Made by a program: the position numbers and the translations under genes. Under the pieces are notes generated by a model. That model had not been told where the DNA came from. It did no database searches and saw only the letters and a program-made list of their open reading frames with translations. A stretch of 64,000 nucleotides of DNA. Source: Paraburkholderia sp. HP33-1 (GTDB taxonomy: Bacteria; Pseudomonadota; Gammaproteobacteria; Burkholderiales; Burkholderiaceae). Each line of letters begins with the position of its first letter. Positions within the stretch are counted from its first letter, which is position 1. Positions 57,915 to 64,000 of this stretch are shown here, piece by piece. The stretch covers positions 2,356,001 to 2,420,000 of the forward strand of contig NZ_JAJEJR010000001.1 of NCBI RefSeq assembly GCF_021390595.1, in the 5' to 3' direction.

Positions 57915-59393
57915 TCAGCCGCTCACGCTCTCGCGCGCCGCCCTCTTCCTCGCGGCGCCCGCCGCCCCTGTGGCCGCGCGCGTCTTCCCGCTTCTACCTC
58001 GCTTCGCGCCGTCGGCGTTCTGCAGATCGCGCATGAAGTTATCGCGCCACACCGACACGTTGTTCTCGCGCAGCTGCGCCATCATGTCGCGATAGCGCGC
58101 CTGACGCTCGGCGAGCGGCATATCGAGCGCCTGAGCGAGCGCTTCGGCCATGCCGTCGATATCGACCGGATTGACGATCAGCGCGCCATCCAGCTCCTGC
58201 GCCGCGCCCGCAAAGCGCGACAGCACGAGCACGCCGGGATTCTCCGGATCCTGCGCCGATACGTATTCCTTCGCGACGAGGTTCATGCCGTCGCGCAGCG
58301 GCGTCACATAGCCGACGTGCGCGGTACGGAACAGCGCCGCCAGCACCGAACGCTCGTACTGCTTGTGGATATAAAGGATCGGCGTCCAGTCCAGCTCGGC
58401 GAAACGTCCGTTGATCCGTCCCGACTCGCCTTCGAGCTGCAGCCGGATGTCCTGATACGCGTGCAGGTCGGCGCGCGTCGGCGGCGCGATCTGCAGGAAC
58501 GACACTTTGTTGCGCTGCGCGGTCGCATGCTCGAGCAGGCGCTCGAACGCGCGGAATCGCTCGACCAGTCCCTTCGAATAATCGAGCCGGTCGACGCTCA
58601 TGATCAGCTTGCGCGAATGCACCGTCGCCTTCATCGTGCGTACCGGCTTGTCGCGCTCGCCCGCTTTCGCGAGCTCGGCGATCTCGTCCGGATAGACGCC
58701 GATCGGATAAGCCGATGCGCGCAGCGTGCGACCGAATGCTTGCACGGTGAGCGGTCCTTTCGCCGGCACGTCGACCGAGCCGCCCGCCTCGTTGATCACG
58801 TAGTCGCAGAACGCGCGCAGATCGGGGCCGGTCTGAAAGCCGAGCAGGTCGAACGAACACAGCGCCTCGACGAGTTCGCGATGCGGCGGCACCGTCAGCA
58901 GTACCTGCGCGGCCGGAAACGGAATGTGCAGGAAAAAACCGATGCGGTTCTTCACGCCTGCCGAGCGCAGTGCCTGCGCGAACGGGATCAGGTGATAGTC
59001 GTGCACCCAGATCACGTCATCTTCGCGCAACAGCGGCACGAGTTGCTGCGCGAGCCACGCGTTGACGCGCCAGTAGCCCTCGAAGTCGTGACGGTCGTAC
59101 TGCAACAGGTCGGATCGATAGTGAAACGCGGGCCACAGCGTCGCATTCGAGAAACCGCGGTAATACTGGTCGTAATCGCGTCGCATCAGCGGGACGGTCG
59201 CGAAGGTCACCGGACCGCGCTCCTCGACCTTGATCTGCGGCTGGCCGGAGCTGAGCACGTCGCCGCTCCAGCCGAACCACATGCCGCCGGTCTCCTTCAG
59301 CGCGTCGTACACGCCAACCGCCAGACCGCCCGCCGCCGGGCCGCCCTCCGAAATAGGCGCAACCCGGTTCGAAACAATGATCAGTCGGCTCAT
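57915..59393 (-). CDS. otsA: Trehalose-6-phosphate synthase
   Basis: Joins UDP-glucose and glucose-6-phosphate to trehalose-6-phosphate. The 492-residue GT20 enzyme starts [20 protein letters not shown], has the substrate-binding [22 protein letters not shown], the sugar-binding [20 protein letters not shown] and [15 protein letters not shown] blocks. A basic C-terminal extension (about 25 residues, rich in Ala, Arg, Gly) lies beyond the usual end. It is 52 bases downstream of otsB on the same strand, forming the otsBA operon. Confidence 0.96.
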   Translation of the reverse strand: MSRLIIVSNRVAPISEGGPAAGGLAVGVYDALKETGGMWFGWSGDVLSSGQPQIKVEERGPVTFATVPLMRRDYDQYYRGFSNATLWPAFHYRSDLLQYDRHDFEGYWRVNAWLAQQLVPLLREDDVIWVHDYHLIPFAQALRSAGVKNRIGFFLHIPFPAAQVLLTVPPHRELVEALCSFDLLGFQTGPDLRAFCDYVINEAGGSVDVPAKGPLTVQAFGRTLRASAYPIGVYPDEIAELAKAGERDKPVRTMKATVHSRKLIMSVDRLDYSKGLVERFRAFERLLEHATAQRNKVSFLQIAPPTRADLHAYQDIRLQLEGESGRINGRFAELDWTPILYIHKQYERSVLAALFRTAHVGYVTPLRDGMNLVAKEYVSAQDPENPGVLVLSRFAGAAQELDGALIVNPVDIDGMAEALAQALDMPLAERQARYRDMMAQLRENNVSVWRDNFMRDLQNADGAKRGRSGKTRAATGAAGAARKRAARESVSG

Positions 59394-59445
59394 GAAGCGC
59401 GATTCCCGGTGCAGTATGTTGTTTTAGTTGAGCGGGGCGCGGGCG

Positions 59446-60195
59446 TCACGCCCCGCGCGCCGCCGCGACAATCGTTTCGAGCCAGTCGAGCAGTGACGAT
59501 ACCGATTCGACGCGCGTGCGCGCCATCGTTTCGCCAGCCCCGACCTTGATCGACAGGCCACCGCGCTCGTTGACGACCGCAAAGCCCTTTTCGTCGGTCA
59601 GATCGTCGCCGGCGAATACCGGTGTGCGTCCGGTGAACGGCAACTCGTCGAGAAACGCACGCGTCGCGCGGCCCTTGTCGACATCTTTCGGCTTGATCTC
59701 GTAGACCATCTTGCCCGGCTGCAGCACGTACGACGCGGGGTAATCGGCGACGAGCCGCTCGGTCGCCTGGCGCGCGACCGGCTCGCGGTCCGGTGCGTTG
59801 CGGTAGTGCAGCGCGAGCGCCGCGCCCTTGATCTCGAGCAGCATGCCCGGGTGTTCGTTGACGACCTGCGCGAGCACCTGCTCCATGCGCAGGAGGCGCT
59901 GGTCGTGAAAACCGATGCGCTGCGTGTCGCCATTCGCATCGCGCCGCTCGGCGCCGTGCAGGCCAGCGACCGGCAGATCGGGCATGCCGAGAAAACTGTC
60001 GATACTGTCGATGCCGCGCCCCGACACCACCGCGACCGCGCCATTCGTCAGACTGCGCAGCTCGCGCAGAAGGTCGATGACGCGCGGCTGCACCAGCACG
60101 CCATCCGGCGTGGGCGCGAGTTCGACGAGCGTGCCGTCGAAATCGAAGAAAAATGCGGTCTCGCTCGGAGACAGAACAGCCGGAAGTGCTTGCAT
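59446..60195 (-). CDS. otsB: Trehalose-6-phosphate phosphatase
   Basis: Dephosphorylates trehalose-6-phosphate to trehalose, an osmo- and stress protectant. The 249-residue HAD-fold protein has the nucleophile motif FFFDFDGTLVELAP, the cap-domain region LPVAGLHGAERRDANG, the Lys in EIKPKDVDKGRATRAFL and the acidic motif FAGDDLTDEKGFAVVN. The start is uncertain: ATG 60195 or ATG 60219; neither has a strong ribosome site. It is the first gene of otsBA. Confidence 0.93.
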   Translation of the reverse strand: MQALPAVLSPSETAFFFDFDGTLVELAPTPDGVLVQPRVIDLLRELRSLTNGAVAVVSGRGIDSIDSFLGMPDLPVAGLHGAERRDANGDTQRIGFHDQRLLRMEQVLAQVVNEHPGMLLEIKGAALALHYRNAPDREPVARQATERLVADYPASYVLQPGKMVYEIKPKDVDKGRATRAFLDELPFTGRTPVFAGDDLTDEKGFAVVNERGGLSIKVGAGETMARTRVESVSSLLDWLETIVAAARGA

Positions 60196-60603
60196 CGCCT
60201 GGGTTCGCCTTTCAGCCATGTGCGGCCGGAAAAGTGTGCGCATCTTACCGCGCATCCGTCAATTTTTCGAGAAAGTAAGCCGGGACTCAAGCCCGGCGGG
60301 CGGTCTGCCCGACCGTTTGGTTCGGCCGCGTTCAAAAGCGCAACGATCGGGCTTCACGCGGCTTTCAGCCACCTGCGTCATATTGCCTCGCGAATCGTGC
60401 GCCGGGCCCGCCGGCCGTCGCCGGCGGCGATTTTGCGCTACAGTCGCTGCCACGCGGTCTGTCGGCGTGGTCTACATCCTCCATCGATTCGTGGTGCCTG
60501 CTATTCAATCGAGTCATTGAACCCTGCTTTGTTCCCGATCCTCCCACCCCAGCGCCCCCAGCCGAACCTGCTCCGCTCACGACCCTGGAGACTCACGCAC
60601 GGG
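60196..60603. promoter_or_regulatory. Divergent otsB / SCO1 control region
   Basis: About 400 bases between divergent transcripts. It contains a GCCGGG/CCCGGC hairpin (about 60281-60299) and further GC-rich inverted stretches near 60400-60430. No clear promoter consensus or small gene. Confidence 0.4.
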
Positions 60604-61209
60604 TTGGCACGCCGTTTCGCCGTGGGAGCGACGCTGGGTACGCTGGTCGCGCTCGTCGCACTGACCGGGTGCACGCAGCGCGCCGAGCCGTGGCTGTTGA
60701 CCAACGTGACCGGCCATTTGCCGGATCTGGACTTCACATTGACCGACGACGCCGGTCGCCCCGTCAGCGCCGCTTCGTTCAAAGGCCGGGCATCGCTTGT
60801 CTACTTCGGCTACACACATTGCCCGGACGTCTGCCCCGAGACGATGGGTCGCCTGATGCAGGTGCTCGCCAGGCTCGGCCCCGATGCGCAGAAAGTGCGC
60901 ATCCTGTTCATCACCGTCGATCCGGCGCGCGACACCCCGCGGGCTTTGCACGACTACGTCGGCGCGTTCGACGCCGAGCACGCCGAAGGGCTGACCGGCA
61001 CCGACTGGCAGATCGAGTCGCTGGCGAAGCGCTATCGTGTCGCGTATCAGATGGAAAAGCGCGACCCGAATGGCAACTACGAGGTCACGCACAGCTCCGC
61101 CGTCTATGTGTTCGACAGCCAGGGCCATGCGCGCCTGCTCGCCACCGATCACGACACGCCCGATGCGATCGCGCAGGACCTGCGCCGCGTCATCGATGAC
61201 CAATCCTGA
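60604..61209 (+). CDS. SCO1/SenC copper chaperone lipoprotein
   Basis: Delivers copper to the CuA site of cytochrome c oxidase; thioredoxin fold. The 201-residue precursor has a lipoprotein signal (VALVALTGC) and the copper-binding CPDVCPETM after LVYFGYTHC, with the distal His in NYEVTHSSAVYVFDSQG. The start is uncertain: TTG 60604 gives a standard-length lipoprotein but its GGAG is 13 bases upstream; GTG 60621 is another option. It heads a group with the PCu(A)C and CtaG genes. Confidence 0.92.
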   Translation: MARRFAVGATLGTLVALVALTGCTQRAEPWLLTNVTGHLPDLDFTLTDDAGRPVSAASFKGRASLVYFGYTHCPDVCPETMGRLMQVLARLGPDAQKVRILFITVDPARDTPRALHDYVGAFDAEHAEGLTGTDWQIESLAKRYRVAYQMEKRDPNGNYEVTHSSAVYVFDSQGHARLLATDHDTPDAIAQDLRRVIDDQS

Positions 61210-61237
61210 TTTTTAACCGATCCCAATCCATCCCGAC

Positions 61238-61699
61238 ATGACGATCAAGCTCAAACCGTTCGCTTCCCTCGCCTGCGCGCTCGCGCTGTCGTTCGGCGTC
61301 TTGTCGACCGCGCAGGCGGCCGACGCTCACGCGATCAGCGTCAAGGACGCGTGGGTGCGCTGGCTGCCGAACAACCTGCCCGCCGCCGGCTACGCGACGC
61401 TCGTCAACGCGAGCGACAAGCCGATCGACCTCGTCGATATTTCGAGCGACGACTACGGCGACGCAATGCTGCATCAAACGGTATCGAGCGGCTCGTCGCA
61501 GAAGATGGTGATGGTCGACAAGCTGACGGTGCCCGCGCATGGCCAGGTCGCGATCGCGCCAGGCGGCTATCACGTGATGCTCGAGGACGCGAAGCACAAG
61601 ATCGCGCCCGGCGACACCGTGCATCTGACGCTGAAGTTCTCCGATGGCGAAACGCTGAGCGCGCCGTTCGCGGTCAAGTCGCCGGCCCAGACCAAGTAA
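61238..61699 (+). CDS. Periplasmic copper chaperone PCu(A)C
   Basis: Works with SCO1 in metallating CuA. The 153-residue precursor has a signal peptide (cleavage after LSTAQA). The mature part follows ISVKDAWVRWLPNNLPAAGY and carries the Met/His copper motif: MLHQTV, KMVMVDKLTVPAHGQ and PGGYHVMLEDAKH. It is 28 bases downstream of the SCO gene and 39 bases before ctaG. Confidence 0.92.
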   Translation: MTIKLKPFASLACALALSFGVLSTAQAADAHAISVKDAWVRWLPNNLPAAGYATLVNASDKPIDLVDISSDDYGDAMLHQTVSSGSSQKMVMVDKLTVPAHGQVAIAPGGYHVMLEDAKHKIAPGDTVHLTLKFSDGETLSAPFAVKSPAQTK

Positions 61700-61738
61700 G
61701 CGGCACCACGGGCCACCCCCACCGCAAACGCCATCGCC

Positions 61739-62623
61739 ATGAACCTGCTCTACTGGCTCGATCCCTGGGAGGTTTCGCCGACCGTCGTGATCGCGCTGCT
61801 GATCCCGGCGATCCTGTTCGTGCGCGGCGCACGCAAGGCGCGGCTGTCGTTCGCGCGGCGTCTGTCGTTCTGGTTCGGGCTGGTCGCGCTGTATGTCGTG
61901 CTGCATACGCGGCTCGATTATTTCTTCGAGCATGAGTTCTTCATGCATCGCTTGCAGCATCTGGTGCTGCATCATCTCGGGCCGTTCTTCATCGCACTGT
62001 CGTATCCGGGTGCGGCGTTACGCGCGGGAATTCCGTTGCGGTGGCGACAGCGCTTCGTGTTGCCCGCGCTGAAAACACCGCTCGTGCGCAAGGTGCTCGA
62101 CGTCGTCATGCACCCGGTCGTCGCGGTCACGCTGTTCGTCGGGCTGATCTATTTCTGGTTGCTGTCGCCGATCCATTTCGTCGCAATGCTCGACTGGCGG
62201 CTCTATCGCGTCATGAACTGGAGCATGGCGATCGACGGCCTGCTGTTCTGGTGGCTCGTGCTCGATCCGCGTCCGGCGCCGCCCGCGCGTCTGGCGCCTG
62301 GCAAGCGCGTGCTCGTCGTGATCGCGGCGATCCCGCCGCAGATCATCCTCGGCGCGTTCATCTTCTTTACGCCCCACGAGCTATATCCGATCTATTCGAT
62401 CTGCGGCCGCGCGTTCACGTGGCTGAGCCCGATGCGCGATCAGCAGATCGGCGGGCTCCTGCTATGGATTCCGGGTTCGATGATGAGCGTGATCGGCGCG
62501 CTGATCGCGCTGCGTCACTGGATGCGACTGTCGTCACGCGGACGCCTGCGCACCGAGCGGCGCGCGCAAGAGGTGCGCGGGCTCACCCATGCGGCGTCGA
62601 CCACCGCGAGCGGGCAGCGCTGA
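61739..62623 (+). CDS. ctaG: Cytochrome c oxidase assembly factor CtaG (Caa3_CtaG family)
   Basis: Inner-membrane protein of 294 residues with about seven helices, involved in making active cytochrome oxidase. LLYWLDPWEVSPTVVIALLI opens the protein; FEHEFFMHRLQHLVLHHLGP and YPGAALRAGIP contain the His-rich segment typical of this family, and MNWSMAIDGLLFWWLVLDPR and LLLWIPGSMMSVIGALIALR follow. This is the Bacillus-type CtaG family, not the Cox11 type. No oxidase subunit genes are in the window. Confidence 0.9.
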   Translation: MNLLYWLDPWEVSPTVVIALLIPAILFVRGARKARLSFARRLSFWFGLVALYVVLHTRLDYFFEHEFFMHRLQHLVLHHLGPFFIALSYPGAALRAGIPLRWRQRFVLPALKTPLVRKVLDVVMHPVVAVTLFVGLIYFWLLSPIHFVAMLDWRLYRVMNWSMAIDGLLFWWLVLDPRPAPPARLAPGKRVLVVIAAIPPQIILGAFIFFTPHELYPIYSICGRAFTWLSPMRDQQIGGLLLWIPGSMMSVIGALIALRHWMRLSSRGRLRTERRAQEVRGLTHAASTTASGQR

Positions 62624-62634
62624 CACGTTCGCAC

Positions 62635-63135
62635 TCAGACCGAGCGCATCCATACATGAGGGATGCCGTCTTCGTCGTGGACCTCCGAGACCGGCCTGAA
62701 GCCGAACGCGCCGTAAAAGCCTTGTAGATGCGCCTGCGCGTGCAGACGAATCGGCGTATCGGACCACTGGGCTCGGATATGCGCGAGCGAGCGTTCGAGC
62801 ATCGCCTTGCCGAGACCGATGCCGCGAAACGGCGCGGTCGTCAACACCCGGCCGATGCGCACGTCGGCATCCGCCGCATCGGGCAACAGCACGCGCAGAT
62901 AGCCGGCGAGCGGTGGCAGCGCGGCATCGTCGCCGGGGCCATACGCGAGCAGATGCCAGGCTTCGACGTCGAGCCCGTCGATATCGCCATACACGCAGTT
63001 CTGTTCGACGACGAACACCGCGCTGCGTGCGGCCAGCATCTCATAGACCTCGACGCCCGTCAGGTCCACGAACGCCTTCCAGCGCCATTCGAGTTGGGCG
63101 AGCCGTATGGCGGCGGAGTGCTGCAAATCAATCAT
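62635..63135 (-). CDS. GNAT acetyltransferase, ElaA family
   Basis: A 166-residue acetyltransferase-fold protein. WRWKAFVDLTGVEVYEMLAA and RSAVFVVEQNCVYGDIDGLD are typical of ElaA; the acetyl-CoA loop is VRIGRVLTTAPFRGIGLGKA, followed by IRLHAQAHLQGFYGAFGFRP. Substrate unknown. Convergent with ctaG (11 bases between stops). Confidence 0.9.
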   Translation of the reverse strand: MIDLQHSAAIRLAQLEWRWKAFVDLTGVEVYEMLAARSAVFVVEQNCVYGDIDGLDVEAWHLLAYGPGDDAALPPLAGYLRVLLPDAADADVRIGRVLTTAPFRGIGLGKAMLERSLAHIRAQWSDTPIRLHAQAHLQGFYGAFGFRPVSEVHDEDGIPHVWMRSV

Positions 63136-63264
63136 CGGTAGCTTTTAGAGTCAATGCGCGACAGCGCGGGCAATGATCCGCAATTATGCCGCCCGTGCGC
63201 GCGGAATGACACGTCGCGCGACCGGCCGACTGGCTGTGTTCAGTCGCGAAATCCGCACACGTGC

Positions 63265-64000
63265 TCAGAACACCGCCTGGACGGGTCGTGCGAGACAGTC
63301 GGACAGATTGCCGGGGCCGCACAGATGCAGCGCCCCGACGACCACCAGCGTGCGCTCGCGCGTGTCCAGCAATCCGTTCAGCCGCGCAGCCCACGCGCGA
63401 TTGCGCGCGTCGAGTATCGCGTGACGGATGCCGGGCAGATTGAACATCGGCGATTCGACAGCGATCTGCTGTATCGCGTGCAGATCACCTTCCAGCCACG
63501 CCGCGTGCATCCGTTCGAGTGTGCGCTGCGGCTCGCCGCGGTCGGCCATCAGCATGTCGAGCGCGGCAGCGATCGCTTCGAGCGGAATCGATTCGAGCGC
63601 GACTGCCACGTCCTGCGCGGACTCGAGATAGCGATACGGCTTCGCCTGCGCGATCGCCGAGCGCAGCATGCGCGGCTCGACACCCTCGACGACCTGCTGC
63701 AACAGAGTCGGCGCGACGATCAGCGCGGCCCACGGACGCAGTGTTTCAAGCGGCGCGAGCAGGCCATCGGCTGGCCAGAGCGCCTGAAGCTGCGTCCAGG
63801 CTTCGTCGCGCATGAGCGGCCGCAGTTGTGCCGCGTCGGGGTGCGCCTCGGCTTTGAGAAACGGGAGGATCGTTGCTGGGTCGGACTCGAATACGAACGC
63901 GTCGGCCCAGTCATAGGCCTCGGCGATCCACGGCGGCGTTCGACGGCTCGTTGCGGGAAACAGATGCATCGAGCCGAGCAGGCGGACGTGGGTGCCGGTG
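63265..64000 (-). CDS. TraB/GumN family protein, N-terminus beyond window edge
   Basis: The frame is open to the right edge, where TGTHVRLLGSMHLFPATSRR reads as the conserved N-terminal TraB/GumN block (GxxH.. with HLFP). The protein continues with DAFVFESDP, PLETLRPWAALIV, GEPQRTLERMHAAWLEGDLH, a region with ARNRAWAARLNGLLDTRERT, and ends in the family's VVVGALHLCGPGNLSDCLAR. About 245 residues are visible, probably most of the protein. The ATG at 63969 would cut off conserved sequence, so the true start lies outside. Function unknown; the family is erythromycin-esterase/Tiki-like. Confidence 0.85.
   Translation of the reverse strand, partial: TGTHVRLLGSMHLFPATSRRTPPWIAEAYDWADAFVFESDPATILPFLKAEAHPDAAQLRPLMRDEAWTQLQALWPADGLLAPLETLRPWAALIVAPTLLQQVVEGVEPRMLRSAIAQAKPYRYLESAQDVAVALESIPLEAIAAALDMLMADRGEPQRTLERMHAAWLEGDLHAIQQIAVESPMFNLPGIRHAILDARNRAWAARLNGLLDTRERTLVVVGALHLCGPGNLSDCLARPVQAVF

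Overview
This window is a stretch of core bacterial chromosome, GC-rich with strong third-position GC bias. It most likely comes from Burkholderiales, probably Paraburkholderia or Burkholderia. I base that on the character of the proteins and on gene order: rlmE-ftsH-folP-glmM, a pstSCAB-phoUBR cluster beside ppk1/ppx, and gloB/methyltransferase/rnhA/dnaQ. I see no insertion sequence, prophage, integrase, CRISPR array or rRNA, and no large genomic island. tRNA-Arg(TCT), tRNA-Pro(TGG) and tRNA-Val(CAC) all look intact and are not flanked by attachment-site repeats.

Layout. 1-7.2 kb: alaS (cut by the left edge), a CaiB-type CoA transferase, gamma-glutamyltransferase and glnS. 7.3-14.8 kb: an orphan glutamate/aspartate-binding protein, a NUDIX hydrolase overlapping a small periplasmic protein, a chemoreceptor, tRNA-Arg, uppP, an aldose-1-epimerase-like protein, an NlpD-like lipoprotein and several very small membrane or lipoprotein genes. 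15.0-17.4 kb: an AT-richer non-coding tract that ends in an orphan terminator (my best candidate for a new small RNA), then a DUF2288 gene coupled to a MATE exporter. 17.7-20.2 kb: a divergent pair of tiny envelope proteins, tRNA-Pro, sixA and an olsB-like ornithine-lipid acyltransferase.

20.2-31.2 kb is a phosphate region. ppx and ppk1 are divergent, and the pstSCAB-phoU-phoB-phoR cluster runs towards ppk1. Two clear tandem PHO boxes precede pstS and a weaker one precedes ppk1. High-affinity phosphate uptake, its two-component control and polyphosphate turnover are therefore physically grouped and probably co-regulated by PhoB. 31.5-38.6 kb: glmM, folP, ftsH and rlmE, divergent from a yhbY homologue with a long basic tail, then a DUF4149 protein and greA. 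38.7-46.8 kb: carB, carA (with a long predicted leader), an MFS transporter and mltD. 47-50 kb: gloB divergent from a methyltransferase-rnhA-dnaQ set, then tRNA-Val.

50.5-60.2 kb: two ABC exporters, a DUF2214 membrane protein, an unrecognised four-helix membrane protein, a family-4 glycosyltransferase and the trehalose operon otsBA. 60.6-62.6 kb: a copper-delivery set for cytochrome oxidase (SCO1/SenC, PCu(A)C, CtaG). 62.6-64 kb: an ElaA-type acetyltransferase and a TraB/GumN protein cut by the right edge.

No obviously new multi-gene system is present. The more novel material is small: one predicted structured RNA, several unlisted small proteins, and conspicuous hairpins in the ftsH-folP, carB-greA and pstS-pstC gaps. 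All calls come from reading the sequence; no database search was possible.
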